The position numbers and the translations under genes were made by a program. From assembly GCA_963704005.1 (NCBI GenBank), contig CAVPGJ010000002.1, positions 1 to 64,000 of the forward strand: a stretch of DNA of 64,000 nt, given 5' to 3'. The notes beneath the pieces were generated by a model. It saw only the letters and a program-made list of their open reading frames with translations, did not search any database and was not told where the DNA came from. This DNA is from AC-32 sp963704005 (GTDB lineage Bacteria; Actinomycetota; Thermoleophilia; Gaiellales; Gaiellaceae). Positions 9,557-19,151 of the stretch are shown in pieces (positions within the stretch are counted from its first letter, which is position 1; the number at the start of each line of letters is the position of its first letter).

Positions 9557-10733
9557 CTACACAACGGGCTCGGGCGCGAGCCTCCTGCGGGCCCGCGTCG
9601 AGGGCAGCAGCGTCGCGAGCACGAAGCCGGGGACGGCAGCCGCGGCGGCCGCGTACATCGCGGTCTGCAGGTCGACCGAGTCCGCGACCGCGCCGAGGCC
9701 GACCGCGGCGATCCCGCCGAGGCCGATCGAGAGGCCGATCGAGAGGCCCGACGCCATGCCGATCCGCCGCGGCAGGTACTCCTGGCTCATGACCATCGTC
9801 ACGCCGAAGGTGCCGATCACGCAGACGCCGACGAGCGCGAGCGCCACCGCACCCGGCACGCCGCCCACCATGATGAAGACGAGCGTCAGCGGGCAGACGG
9901 CGAGCATGCTCACAACGAGCACCGGCCGGCGGCCGATCCGGTCGGCGATCGGCCCCGCCGCCAGGGTGCCGAGCGCCTCCCGCGAGCAGCATCAGCGAGA
10001 GCAGGTGGCTCCCGTATGCCTTCGAGTGGCCCTGCGAGACCTCCCAGAGCGGCACGAACGTCACGAGCCCGAACCACGCGACGCTGCGGAACGCGATCAC
10101 GCCCAGCAGAAGCACGAGCGCGCCCGGCCGGTCCTCGCCGGAGGCCGACGCGTGCGCGCCGCCGGCGGGCGCGAAGGTCGAGAGGTACCGCGCCACGGCC
10201 ACCAGCATCGCGGCGACGGCCAGGCAAGGAATGGCGAGCAGCAGCCCGCCGGTCAAGCCGAATGCGAGCACGAGCGGCGTCGTCACCGTCGGCCCGAGCG
10301 CGAAGCCGAGGTTGCCGCCGACCGAGAAGAGGCTCATCCCGCTCGCCCGCTTCCGTCCGCTCGCGTAGGCCGCGAACTTCGAGCCCTCCGGGTGGTAGGC
10401 GGCGACGCCGAGCCCCGAGACGACGACGAGCACGCAGACCAGCCAGTAGGACGGCGCCGCCGCCGCGAGCGCGATCCCGATCCCGGCAACGGCGACCCCG
10501 GCCGGCAGCAGCCAGAGCGCGCCACGCCGGTCGGACCAGGCGCCGAACAGCGGCTGGATCAGCGAGGACGAGGCGGCCGAAGCCAGGATCAGCGCCGCGG
10601 CCAGCGTGTACGAGAGCGAGAAGCGGTCGACGAAGAACGGCAGCAGCGCGGGCAGCGCGCCGTTGGCGAAGTCCGTCGCGCCGTGACCGGCCGAGAGCGC
10701 CGCCATCGCGCGTTTGTCCAGCTCGGCGCGCAT
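9557..10733 (-). CDS. MFS transporter, fosmidomycin-resistance (Fsr) type, frameshifted
   Basis: Twelve-helix major facilitator protein resembling Fsr efflux pumps: the first helices (GHGATDFANGALPALLPFF), the loop QPLFGAWSDRRG and the AYHPEGSKFAAYASG...FSVGGNLGFALGP block are the family hallmarks. Substrate unknown. As the sequence stands the frame breaks near 9979, where a G-rich stretch would need one base removed: the N-terminal frame gives SLMLLAGG and the second frame continues with TLAAGPIADRIGRRPVL, the expected next loop, through to the stop at 9557. Both halves are intact apart from this indel, so an assembly error is likely. Start ATG 10733 has a possible TACGCT box 6 nt upstream. 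Confidence 0.8.
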
Positions 10734-10746
10734 ACGCCGAGCGTAT

Positions 10747-11040
10747 CTACGCCGCGGAGCGAGCCTCGGCCGGCAGGTACCGGTCGATCAGCGCGTGGGC
10801 GAGCTCCCACTGCGCCCGGGCGATCTGGAGGCGGTTCCGCTCGATCGCGGCCGGGGGCGCGGACGCCTGCCGGAGCTCCTGCCGCTCGGCGACGAGCTCA
10901 CCGATCTGGTCGACGAGCACCTCGACCGGAACCCGGTTCCTGCTGCGCCGGAAACGAGATGGGCGCAGGCGTCGCAAAACTGTGCCGCAGGCCATGTCCT
11001 CGTTATCGGCCCGGAACGGCCGGAGGTCAAGCCCCCTCAT
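10747..11040 (-). CDS. hypothetical small protein
   Basis: Unrecognised protein of 97 residues, basic at the N-terminal half (RRLRPSRFRRSRNR) and helical, amphipathic in the second half (DQIGELVAERQELRQ, RNRLQIARAQWELAHALID). No signal peptide or membrane segment. The case for a real gene is positional: ATG 11040 is preceded at 9 nt by a TAGGCT box (11055-11050), and the divergent pepA gene has its own TAGCAT box 15 bp away, forming a paired divergent promoter. It ends 14 nt before the MFS gene on the same strand, so the two could be co-transcribed. ATG 10995 is an alternative start. Confidence 0.55.
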   Translation of the reverse strand: MRGLDLRPFRADNEDMACGTVLRRLRPSRFRRSRNRVPVEVLVDQIGELVAERQELRQASAPPAAIERNRLQIARAQWELAHALIDRYLPAEARSAA

Positions 11041-11049
11041 GAAGATCGC

Positions 11050-11075
11050 AGCCTAAGCAGCGAGTCGGCTAGCAT
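11050..11075. promoter_or_regulatory. divergent -10 boxes for pepA and the small protein gene
   Basis: TAGGCT on the minus strand (11055-11050) is 9 nt from ATG 11040; TAGCAT on the plus strand (11070-11075) is 9 nt from ATG 11085. Equal spacing on both sides suggests a pair of leaderless promoters. Confidence 0.55.
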
Positions 11076-11084
11076 CGTGCCGCG

Positions 11085-12557
11085 ATGCGAGTCGAGGTGC
11101 AGGCGGCCGCCCCCGCCGAGGTCGAAGCCGGCGTCGTCGTGGCGCTGCTCACCGCCGACGGGCTGACCGAGACCGGCCGGGCACTCGACACGACGCTCGA
11201 CGGACTGCTCTCACGGGTCGCGCAGGACGGCGAGGCCCGCAGCGACCTCGGCTCTGCACGCCTGGTGCACGCCGACGGGCGCCGCGTCGTGTTGGCCGGA
11301 GGCGGGGAGACCTCCATGCTCGACGCCGACGGCCTTCGCACCGCCGCCTCGGCTGTCGTCGGCGAGACCGGCGAGTTCGTCGACTCGATCGCGTGGCCGA
11401 TCGACTCCGGGCTGCCGCTCTCGCCCGAGGAGCAGGCGGTCGCCATCGTCGAGGGCACGATCCTCGCCGCGTACCACCCCGCCCGCTGGAAGCACGACGA
11501 GCCGAAGCCGAAGCTGCAGACGCTGATCCTGCTCGGCGACGCCGGCCTGGCCGATGCTGCTGAACGGGCCGCGCACATCTCCGAGTGGGTCAACCGCGCC
11601 CGCGACCTCGTCAACAGCCCGCCGAACGAGCTGAAGCCCGAGACGCTCGCCGCCCGCGCGGCCGAGATCGCCTCCGAGCTCGAGCACGTCGAGACCCAGG
11701 CACTCGGGCCGAAGGAGATCAAGGCGCAGGGCATGGGCGCCCTCGCCGCGGTCGCCCAGGGCAGCGACGTCGAGCCGCGCCTGGTCGTGCTCCGCTACGA
11801 GCCGGCCAAGCCGGCGCACGCAGACCTCGTCCTCGGCCTGGTCGGCAAGGCGATCACGTTCGACACCGGCGGCATCTCGCTCAAGCCCTCGCTGCGGATG
11901 GAGGACATGAAGGGCGACATGGCCGGCGGCGCGGCGGTGATCGAGGCGACGGGAGCGATCGCCGAGCTCGGCCTGCCGGTGCGCGTGATCAGCGTCGTCG
12001 CCGCCTGCGAGAACATGCCCGGGGGGCACGCCTACCGGCCCGGCGACATCCTGACCGCGGCCAACGGCAAGACGATCGAGATCACCAACACCGACGCCGA
12101 GGGCCGGCTCGTGCTCGCGGACGCGCTCTGGTACGCGCGCGAGAACGGCGCGACGCACATCCTCGACCTGGCGACGCTGACGGGTGCGATGGAGCTCGCG
12201 CTCGGCGATCTCTACGCCGGGGTCTTCGGCCGCGACGACGCGTGGCGCGACCAGGTGATCGCCGCCGGCGAGGCGAGCGGCGACCACGCGTGGCCCTTCC
12301 CGCTGCACCCGCGCTACCGCCGCTACGTCGACTCCGCCTTCGCCGACATCAAGAACTCGTCCGACCTGCGGCAGGGCTCCCCCGCGCTCGCGGCCGAGTT
12401 CCTGCAGGAGTTCGCGGGCGAAGGGCCCTGGGCGCACGCCGACATCGCGGGCCCGGCGTTCTTCGAGCGCTCGCGCGGCGACTACCTGCACCAGCGCGGC
12501 GGCACGGGCTACGGCGTCCGGCTGATCGTCGAGCTCGCCACGCGCCTCGCCGAGTGA
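11085..12557 (+). CDS. pepA: leucyl aminopeptidase (M17)
   Basis: Cytosol aminopeptidase of 490 residues, the normal length for the M17 family. The C-terminal catalytic domain has the metal-binding VGKAITFDTGG block (253-263, with the catalytic lysine) and the family signature NTDAEGRL (335-342), together with DMKGDMAGGAAV between them. It removes N-terminal residues from peptides in the cytoplasm, using two metal ions. The stop overlaps the next gene start by 4 bp (GTGA), so pepA and the acyl-CoA dehydrogenase form a coupled pair, which would link peptide-derived leucine supply to its oxidation; that link is inference. Confidence 0.95.
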   Translation: MRVEVQAAAPAEVEAGVVVALLTADGLTETGRALDTTLDGLLSRVAQDGEARSDLGSARLVHADGRRVVLAGGGETSMLDADGLRTAASAVVGETGEFVDSIAWPIDSGLPLSPEEQAVAIVEGTILAAYHPARWKHDEPKPKLQTLILLGDAGLADAAERAAHISEWVNRARDLVNSPPNELKPETLAARAAEIASELEHVETQALGPKEIKAQGMGALAAVAQGSDVEPRLVVLRYEPAKPAHADLVLGLVGKAITFDTGGISLKPSLRMEDMKGDMAGGAAVIEATGAIAELGLPVRVISVVAACENMPGGHAYRPGDILTAANGKTIEITNTDAEGRLVLADALWYARENGATHILDLATLTGAMELALGDLYAGVFGRDDAWRDQVIAAGEASGDHAWPFPLHPRYRRYVDSAFADIKNSSDLRQGSPALAAEFLQEFAGEGPWAHADIAGPAFFERSRGDYLHQRGGTGYGVRLIVELATRLAE

Positions 12558-13693
12558 ACTTCGACCTCTCGCCCGAGCACGAGCTCGTTCGCCGCACGGT
12601 CCGCGAGTTCGCCGAGCAGAAGGTCGCCCCGGTCGCCGCCGAGCTCGACCGCGAGCACCGCTTCCCGTACGAGCTCGTCGCCGAGCTGGCCGAGCTCGGC
12701 CTGATGGGGATGCCGGTCCCCGAGGAGTACGGCGGCGCGGGCACCGACACGCTCTCCTACGCGATCGCGGTCGAGGAGCTGACGCGGATCGACTCGTCGG
12801 TCGCGATCACGATGGCGGCACACACCTCGCTCGGGACGATGCCGATCCTGCTCTTCGGCAACGAGGAGCAGAAGCGGCAGTGGCTGCCCGATCTCGCCTC
12901 GGGCCGCAAGCTCGCCGCCTTCGGCCTCACCGAGCCGGGCGCCGGCTCCGATGCCGCCGCCGCGCGCACGACCGCCGAGCTGCGCGACGGCCGGTGGGTG
13001 ATCAACGGCTCGAAGATCTTCATCACCAACGCCGGCACCGACATCACCGCCTGCGTGACGATCACCGCGCGCACCGGCGAGGACGAGATCTCGAACCTGA
13101 TCGTCCCGAACGGCACGCCCGGCTACGAGATCTCGGCGCCGATGGAGAAGCTCGGCTGGCGCGCCTCGGACACGCGCGAGCTCTCGTTCCGCGACTGCGC
13201 AGTGCCGGAGGAGAACCTGCTCGGCGAGCGCGGCAAGGGCTTCGCGCAGTTCCTGGAGATCCTCGACGGCGGGCGCATCTCCGTCGCCGCAATGGGCGTC
13301 GGCCTCGCGCAGGGCGCCTACGACCTCGCCGTCGCCTACGCGAAGGAGCGCGAGCAGTTCGGCCGGCCGATCGCGCAGTTCCAGGCGGTGCAGTTCCAGC
13401 TCGCCGACATGGCGGTCGAGGTCGAGGCGGGCCGCCAGCTCACCTACAAGGCGGCGTGGCTCAAGGACGAGGGCCGCCCCTTCGCGCTCGAGGCGGCGAT
13501 GGCCAAGCTCTACACCGGCGAGCTCTCGCACCGCGCGGCGAACGCGGCGCTGCAGATCCACGGCGGCTACGGGTTCATGGAGGAGTCGCCGATCTCACGC
13601 CTCTACCGCGACCAGAAGATCCTGGAGATCGGCGAGGGGACTAACGAGGTTCAGCGGATGGTGATCGCCCGCCACCTCGGCCTCGTCTCCTGA
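12554..13693 (+). CDS. acyl-CoA dehydrogenase
   Basis: FAD acyl-CoA dehydrogenase of 379 residues, typical of the short/branched-chain and isovaleryl-CoA type. Visible signatures: FGLTEPGAGSD near 120, the flavin-binding stretch NGSKIFITNAG near 149, QIHGGYGFMEE near 330, and the catalytic-base region LEIGEGTNEVQRMVIAR at the C-terminus. Start GTG 12554 overlaps the pepA stop (GTGA). The frame is open upstream but that part is out of family. Specificity cannot be fixed by eye; the hydratase and biotin carboxylase 5 kb away would fit leucine breakdown. Confidence 0.92.
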   Translation: MNFDLSPEHELVRRTVREFAEQKVAPVAAELDREHRFPYELVAELAELGLMGMPVPEEYGGAGTDTLSYAIAVEELTRIDSSVAITMAAHTSLGTMPILLFGNEEQKRQWLPDLASGRKLAAFGLTEPGAGSDAAAARTTAELRDGRWVINGSKIFITNAGTDITACVTITARTGEDEISNLIVPNGTPGYEISAPMEKLGWRASDTRELSFRDCAVPEENLLGERGKGFAQFLEILDGGRISVAAMGVGLAQGAYDLAVAYAKEREQFGRPIAQFQAVQFQLADMAVEVEAGRQLTYKAAWLKDEGRPFALEAAMAKLYTGELSHRAANAALQIHGGYGFMEESPISRLYRDQKILEIGEGTNEVQRMVIARHLGLVS

Positions 13694-14303
13694 AGATCCG
13701 CGCCGGCACGAACAGGACGAGCACCAGGACCAGGACGGCCGCGAGCAGGATGTAGCGGTCGCGGTTCGACGAGGAGCCGCCGCCCGAGACCTTCGGCAGG
13801 TTGACCCCGTTCGCCATCGCGAGCGCGCGGACGGCGGCGGTGGTCGATTCCGCCAGCGCCGTCGGCGTCGCCCCCGGCTTCATGCCCTTGAGGACGAGCA
13901 GCTCTCTCCCGACCGGCTTCTTGCCGTTCCAGAAGCCGAAGCCGGACGGCATCGCGACCAGCAGCCGGTTCGAGTAGACGAAGGCGACCTCGCTCCAGAG
14001 GAACTTCGAATACGACTGGGGGTGGCGCCAGAGGGCGACGGCGGTGCCGAGGTCGCCGGTGAACGCGATCACGGCGACGCGGATCTTGAAGCCCTTCTTG
14101 TTCGCCTCGGCCACGGTCGCACGAAGCTCGTCCGCGGCCTGCTTCGAGATCGGGGCTTCGTACGGGAGGAACACCTTGTCGGTGAGGAGGACGTCGCTGG
14201 CGGGGTCGCCGTTCGCGCGCGCGGCCGCCGGCGCGAGCAGGGCCACGAGGACCGCGAGGAAGGCGATTCGTCTCACCGACGCACGTTCGGGTGATGAAGG
14301 CAT
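13641..14303 (-). CDS. secreted, C-terminally anchored TPM-like protein
   Basis: Protein of 220 residues with an N-terminal signal peptide (hydrophobic AFLAVLVALLAPAAARA), an extracellular domain, a Gly/Ser linker and a C-terminal membrane helix (ILLAAVLVLVLVLFVPARI) followed by an Arg/Gly-rich tail. The domain (ISKQAADELRATVAEANKKG...RVAVIAF) resembles TPM/YgcG-type domains, which are found in membrane-anchored proteins of mostly unknown role. Its 3' end overlaps the convergent acyl-CoA dehydrogenase gene by 53 bp. A two-hairpin repeat begins exactly at its start codon and fills the gap to the upstream ctaG-like gene, so the 5' untranslated region would be made of that repeat. Confidence 0.75.
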   Translation of the reverse strand: MPSSPERASVRRIAFLAVLVALLAPAAARANGDPASDVLLTDKVFLPYEAPISKQAADELRATVAEANKKGFKIRVAVIAFTGDLGTAVALWRHPQSYSKFLWSEVAFVYSNRLLVAMPSGFGFWNGKKPVGRELLVLKGMKPGATPTALAESTTAAVRALAMANGVNLPKVSGGGSSSNRDRYILLAAVLVLVLVLFVPARIFRRRGRGGGRSPSAEPR

Positions 14304-14374
14304 CGACCGGTCATTTCAGACGGACGCACGGGCGTGGCCCGCGCGTCCTGAGGCCGGCGCCACAAGCGGCGCCT
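14303..14374 (+). repeat. two-hairpin intergenic repeat, copy 1
   Basis: Begins with TCGACCGGTCATTTCAGACG, then hairpin 1 (14322-14333 paired with 14337-14348, 11 of 12 positions), then hairpin 2 built from two GGCGCC blocks (14356-14361 and 14368-14373) around a short loop. Related copies lie near 41.1, 45.6, 61.6 and 63.9 kb. Confidence 0.75.
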
Positions 14375-15144
14375 CACGGCCGCTCCAGCGCGCGCTGGCT
14401 CTCGTCCTCCTCGCTGAGCAGGCGCAGCAGGAAGTAGGAGAGCGCGGCGAAGAAGACGGCCAGCTGCTCGACGTTCATCAGGATCCCGCCGAGGTTCTGG
14501 TCCTTGGTCGCAGACAACCCCCAGAGTCTAGGGGCGTGCTCGTAGAAGGCGTAGAAGGCGCGGGCCGAGAAGATGTACGCGAGCGAGAGGAAGGCCGAGC
14601 CGATGAACGCCATGCCGAGGTAGGCGAGGCGAACGGCGGTCGATACCCGGTGCGGCTCGTCGGCGAAGACCGGCCACCAGAAGACGAGCCCGGCCAGGAT
14701 CAGCAGCCCGTGCTCGAGGTTCAGCGGCCAGCCGCGGCGCAGGGCCCAGTCGTAGAGCGGGGGCAGGTGGACGCCATACCAGACGATCAGCCAGAAGGGC
14801 AGCGCGAACCGCGGCCAGGTCAACAGCGTGAACGGCCGCCCCCCGAGCGCCGCGACCCGGTCGCGCATCGCCGGGGTCAGGCCGAGAATCAAGAGCGGCG
14901 GCGCCCAGTCGGCGATCATCACGTTCTGGAGCAGGTGGATCGCCAGCAGGTAGTGGACGGCGATCGTCTCCAGCGGCGAGTTGAGCGGGAGGGCGATCAG
15001 CGCGACCCCGAGCCCGAACAGCGTCGCCCGGCCGGCGCTCGGCTTCTCGACGGTGCGGGCCAGCCGCACGTAGCCGTAGACCGCCGCCGCCCCGAGCACG
15101 AGGAACGCCGGCTCGAAGCTGAACGACGTGGAGGCCGGGGTCAC
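14374..15144 (-). CDS. CtaG-family cytochrome c oxidase assembly protein (second copy)
   Basis: Polytopic membrane protein of 256 residues of the caa3-type CtaG family (CtaG/YkoE-like). Six to seven hydrophobic segments; conserved features include HYLLAIHLLQNVMIADWAPPLLILGLTP and the LEHGLLILAGLVFWWP helix, with histidines suited to metal handling. Family members support copper insertion or assembly of cytochrome c oxidase. Start GTG 15144 overlaps the stop of the other ctaG-like gene by 4 bp (GTGA), so both are made from one transcript; they are homologous but clearly diverged. The stop codon abuts the two-hairpin repeat. Confidence 0.85.
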   Translation of the reverse strand: MTPASTSFSFEPAFLVLGAAAVYGYVRLARTVEKPSAGRATLFGLGVALIALPLNSPLETIAVHYLLAIHLLQNVMIADWAPPLLILGLTPAMRDRVAALGGRPFTLLTWPRFALPFWLIVWYGVHLPPLYDWALRRGWPLNLEHGLLILAGLVFWWPVFADEPHRVSTAVRLAYLGMAFIGSAFLSLAYIFSARAFYAFYEHAPRLWGLSATKDQNLGGILMNVEQLAVFFAALSYFLLRLLSEEDESQRALERP

Positions 15145-15966
15145 CGCTGCGAGAGCGCCGGCCGCCGGCGGGCCACGGTTCGCCGCTCCCGCAGGTACGG
15201 CCAGAGGAGGAGCGCGACGCAGGTGCCGGCCGTCAGCAGCTGCTCGACCATCATCACCGCACCCGCCAGCCGCTGGTCGGTGAGCGGCGAGATTCCGAAC
15301 AGCCGGTTCGACGGGTCGGCGTAGCGCGCGTAGAGCGGGGTCGAGCTGAACAGCAGCGCGTCCACGACCGGCTGGGCCAGCGCCAGCATCGCCAGCGCGA
15401 ACAGGATCCGCTGCGGACGGCGCAGGCGGCCATGCCTCGCGGGGTCGACGAGCTGCGTCCAGACCAGGATCCCGGTGAGGACGAAGCTCAGGTGCTCCAG
15501 GTCGTGGACGAGCGGGTGTGCGGCGGCGTAGTCGTAGGCGCGCGGCACATGCCAGACGAGGATCGCGGCCGCCCAGAGGCCGAGGCTGACGAGCGGAAGC
15601 AGCAGCAGCGAGAGCAAGGCGCGCAGCGGCCCGAAGCCGGCAAGCGGGCGCAGCAGCGGCGGCGGCAGCAGGAAGAAGAGCAGCGGCCCGCGCACCGACA
15701 CCACGAGCAGCGCGACCGCCAGGTCGCCGATCAGGACGTGCTGGAGCATGTGCGCCGAGAGCAGGCGAGTGTCGCCGGCCTCGTCCAGCGGCGAGACGAG
15801 CGGCAGCACGAGCGTCGCCAGCCCGCGCCGCAAAGAGCGCCGCCCGGCTCCAGGGCGCGAGATCCGGCCGGCGGGAACGCAGGCGCACGAAGGCCTGCAC
15901 GAACAGGAGGAGCGCGAGCACGGCTCCGAGCACGACGGCCGTCGGGGCGCTCCAGTTGGCGAGCAC
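15141..15966 (-). CDS. CtaG-family cytochrome c oxidase assembly protein (first copy), frameshifted
   Basis: Second CtaG-family membrane protein, about 275 residues when read through one frameshift. The N-terminal helix (VVLGAVLALLLFVQAF) is in one frame and the rest (LVLPLVSPLDEAGDTRLLSA, HMLQHVLIGDLAVALLVVS and further helices) in another; removing one base near 15835 joins them as FAAGLATLVLP, the expected sequence. An assembly indel is likely. Start GTG 15966 is preferred over TTG 15975: a TACCTT box (15979-15974) ends 7 nt before it. It faces a divergent membrane-protein gene at 16021. Confidence 0.8.
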
Positions 15967-16020
15967 GGCGAGCAAGGTAGCCGATCGGAGCTCCGCCCAG
16001 CATGCCTAAGATGTGCGGCG

Positions 16021-16632
16021 ATGAGCCGTCGCCGACTCGCAGCATGGTCGGTAGCCCTGCCGCTGATGGTGGCGGGCTCGCAGGTGGCCCACGTCTTCGC
16101 CTACCGCCTGGTCTATCCGCAGACACAGGTGCGGTTGCACGCGCTGCTCGTCAGCGGGCACGGCTACATGGGTCACATGTCGCTGCTGTTCGCGGTTTGC
16201 GCGGTGATCGAGCTGCTCGCCCTCTGTTCCGCCGTCGCCGGCAGCCTTCGGCGCGGTGCGACGACAACCGTGCCGGCCTGGGCGTTCGGGCTGATCCCAC
16301 CGGTCGGCTTCGCGCTGCAGGAGTTCCTCGAGCGCTGGCTCTCCGGGGCGCCCTTCCCGTGGTGGATGGTCCTCCAGCCGACCTTCCGCATCGGCCTGCT
16401 TCTCCAGCTTCCCTTCGGGCTCGCCGCGTACCTCGTCGCCCGCCTGCTCCTGCGGGTCGCCGACGAGGTCGGCCGTGCGCTCGCCGACGGCCCGAGCCCT
16501 GGCCCGGCGAGCTGGCCGCTGCCGGGCTGGCCGGTTTCCCCTGCCTGGGTCGCCCGCCTCTCGATGCTGGGGGCCCGCGCCGGGCGGGGCCCGCCTGCGC
16601 CGGCCGCCGCGATCTCCAGCTGCACCGTCTAG
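16021..16632 (+). CDS. polytopic membrane protein in the copper cluster
   Basis: Membrane protein of 203 residues with an N-terminal hydrophobic segment and three more helices (MGHMSLLFAVCAVIELLALC, AFGLIPPVGFALQEFLERW, FRIGLLLQLPFGLAAYLVAR), ending in a Pro/Gly-rich tail. I do not recognise a named family. A TAAGAT box at 16007-16012 lies 8 nt before the ATG. It is the first plus-strand gene of the copper island and is divergent from the ctaG-like pair, so a role in the same process is likely but unproven. Histidines are present near the second helix (SGHGYMGHM). Confidence 0.7.
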   Translation: MSRRRLAAWSVALPLMVAGSQVAHVFAYRLVYPQTQVRLHALLVSGHGYMGHMSLLFAVCAVIELLALCSAVAGSLRRGATTTVPAWAFGLIPPVGFALQEFLERWLSGAPFPWWMVLQPTFRIGLLLQLPFGLAAYLVARLLLRVADEVGRALADGPSPGPASWPLPGWPVSPAWVARLSMLGARAGRGPPAPAAAISSCTV

Positions 16633-16701
16633 CGCCGGCGCGCAAACGGATGCAGCTTCGCGGCGGCCGCGTCGTCATACCCCGCTAGCGAAGGAGCATC
16701 C

Positions 16702-17287
16702 ATGCGAAATCTGCTTCGTGCCTGCGCCGCCGCGATGTTGGCGGCGCTCGTGATCGTCTCGGCCGCCTCGGCGCACGCGCGCATCAGTCCGGCCGTCTCC
16801 CTGGCCAAGGAGCTGCAGCTGTACAGCCTGGCCGTCCCGACCGAGAAGGAGGGCGCGACGACGACCAAGATCGTCCTGACCGTGCCCGACGGCTTCGGGA
16901 TCGACTCGTTCGTGCCGAGCCCCGGCTGGCATCGCGTCGTGCAGTCGACCGGCTCCGGCGAGGAAGCGGTGGTCCAGAAGGTGACCTGGACCGGCGGCTC
17001 CGTTCCGACGGAGGAGGACTCGCTCTTCCAGTTCCTCGCGCAGCCGTCTCGACGCCAAGACGTACACGTTCACGGTCGACCAGACCTACTCGGACGGAAC
17101 GATCGTGCACTGGGCCGGCTCGGAGTCATCGGAGGATCCGGCGCCGACGATCGAGGCGAAGAGCTCGCTCGGCGGCGGCGGCACCTCGACGCTGACGATC
17201 ATCGCGCTCGTGCTCGGCGCGGTCGGCGTCGCGCTCGGCGCCATTGCGCTCCTCGCCCGGCCGGGCGGAAAGCGCGAGCTGGCATGA
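16702..17287 (+). CDS. YcnI/DUF1775 domain protein, frameshifted
   Basis: Exported, membrane-anchored protein of about 194 residues: signal peptide cut after SAHA, giving an N-terminal HARISP as in YcnI proteins, where the mature N-terminal histidine binds copper; the domain includes VPTEKEGATTTKIVLTVPDG and the tryptophan in SPGWHRVV; a C-terminal helix (TIIALVLGAVGVALGAIALL) anchors it. Family members bind copper outside the membrane next to CopCD-type importers. The frame breaks near 17045, where DAKTYTFTVDQTYSDGT continues in another frame, so one indel is needed. A good GAAGGAG ribosome site precedes ATG 16702. The stop overlaps the next start by 4 bp (ATGA). Confidence 0.8.
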
Positions 17288-19015
17288 GGCCACGGGCGGG
17301 GGCAGCCCTGGTCCTGGCGGGAGCCTTGCTCGCGCTCGGGCTGCCGCAGGCTGCCCTCGCCCACGCCTACCTCGTCCGGACGGTTCCCGAGGCCAGCGTC
17401 GTCCTGAATGCGCCGCCGGCGCAGGCCGCCCTGACCTTCGACGAGGCGGTCGAGCCGCGCTTCGCGGTGATCTCGGTCACGAACACGCTCGGGCACCAGG
17501 AGACGACAGGCCCGGTACAGCGTTCGCCGGCCAACCCGAACACCCTGATCGTCCCGCTCCGCCCCCACCTCCCGGAGGGCTGGTACCTCGTCTACTGGCG
17601 GGCGATCTCGGTGGACGGGCACCCGGTGCAGAGCGCGTTCACGTTCGCGGTCGGGCCGAATCCCGGGCCCGGCGCCGCAGTTCGTCGTCCCGAACATCTC
17701 GCAGACGGCGACCACCCCGCGGCTGCTCGTCGCCCGCTGGGCCGTGTTCCTGACGGTGATGGCCGCGATCGGGCTGTTCGTGCTGCGCATCGCGATCGCC
17801 CGGCCGGTGGTGCGCCGCGTGCCCGGAACGAGCCTGCGCGCCGTCTCGACCGCCTTCGTCGTCACGTCGGTGCTCGGCCTGATCGCGATCCCCGTCTACC
17901 TCGACATCTCGACGGCCGTCGACTCGCTGCGCTCGGCGTTCGACATCTCGGCCCTCGTGCCGCTCTACCGGGTGACCGCGTTCGGGCGCAGTTGGGTCGA
18001 CATGGAGATCTGCTTCGCGCTCTTCTGCGCGGCGGCCTGGCTCGCGCTCTGGCTCGACCGGCCGGAGCGCGAGCACCGCTCGGTCGCGGAGCTGCTCTCG
18101 ACCGGAGGCGCGCTCCTGGCCGCCGCGGCCGTCCTGCTCGTGCCCGGCCTCGCGGGGCACGCGGCCCAGACGGCGCCGCGCGGCGTCTCCGTCATGCTCG
18201 ACTGGGTCCATCTCGTCTCCGGCTCGCTCTGGATCGGCGGGCTGATCGGCCTGCTCGTCCTCTGGCGGAGCCTGTCCGCGCCGAGCCGGGTCGCCGGCCT
18301 GGCCGTCTCCGTGCCGCGTTTCTCGAACGTGGCCTTCGTCTCGGTCGTCTTCCTGCTCGCCTCGGGCATCGGCGCGACGGTGATCCACATGCCGATCGTG
18401 GCGGCGCTCTGGGAGACCGGCTACGGCAAGGCGATCCTGGTCAAGATCGGGCTGCTGGCGGCGGCGATGCTGCTCGGGGCCGTCAACCTCCTGCGGAGCA
18501 AGCCGCGGCTGGTCGCGGCGCGCGACGCAGAGGCCGGCCGGCCCGCGGCGACGCTCCTCCGCCGCTCGATCAGCGGCGAGACGCTGCTGCTCACCGCCGC
18601 GGTCTTCGCCGCCGCCGTCCTCTCGAGCCTTGCTCCGCCGGCCGCCGCACTCGCCAAGGAAGGCTCGGCGCTCGCCAAGGTCGGCCCCGGGCCGGTCGGC
18701 ACGGTCGTGCACCAGGGCCCCTACACGCTCAGGGTGCTCGTCCACCCGAACAAGGCGGTCGTGCCGAACTCGTTCGCGCTCGCGCTGACGAAGAACGGCA
18801 AGCCCGTTCAGGGCGCGGACGTCACCCTCTCCTTCTCGATGCTCGACATGCAGATGGCGAACCAGGAGCTCCAGCTCACCGAGACTCGCCCCGGGGTCTA
18901 CGCCCGCCCCGCCCCGGCTCTCGTCATGGTCGGGCACTGGGCGCTCGCGTTCAACGTGACACCGAAGGGCGGCACGCCGTTCACGGCCCTCGTCGTCGAC
19001 CACGCCACCGGATGA
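17284..19015 (+). CDS. CopC-CopD fusion copper uptake/resistance protein, frameshifted
   Basis: About 577 residues after joining one frameshift near 17675. The N-terminal part is a signal peptide followed by a CopC domain whose mature end begins with HAYLVRT (the N-terminal His copper ligand) and ends with the DGHPVQSAFTF block (second His). The second part is a CopD membrane domain with about eight helices, including LLDWVHLVSGSLWIGGL-like and VHMPIV segments, followed by an extracellular FixH/CopC-like domain (QGPYTLRVLVHPNKAVVPN, LQLTETRPGVY). YcnJ-type fusions move copper across the membrane. It is coupled by ATGA overlaps to the DUF1775 gene upstream and a microprotein downstream. Confidence 0.85.
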
Positions 19016-19134
19016 GCGAGCCGTCCCCCACCGGCAACGTCCGGCTCCGGCTGCTGGCCGCGTTCGTCGCGCTCGGCTGCGGGGTCGCAGCGGCGGTCAT
19101 CGCCATCCTCCTCCTCCACACCGCTCTCCCCTGA
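19012..19134 (+). CDS. 40-residue single-helix membrane microprotein
   Basis: Short reading frame of 40 residues: a polar N-terminus (MSEPSPTGNVRLR) and one clear membrane helix (LLAAFVALGCGVAAAVIAIL) containing a cysteine. Its ATG overlaps the copCD stop by 4 bp (ATGA), the same coupling as between the two genes upstream, which argues that it is translated. No family recognised. It could be a subunit or stabiliser of the CopCD transporter; this is inference. Confidence 0.55.
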   Translation: MSEPSPTGNVRLRLLAAFVALGCGVAAAVIAILLLHTALP

Positions 19135-19151
19135 CACGTGAAAGGAAGCTC

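Noticed and set aside
9756..11042. Plus-strand 428-codon frame across the MFS gene
   Set aside because: No recognisable domain and opposite to a clear 12-helix transporter.
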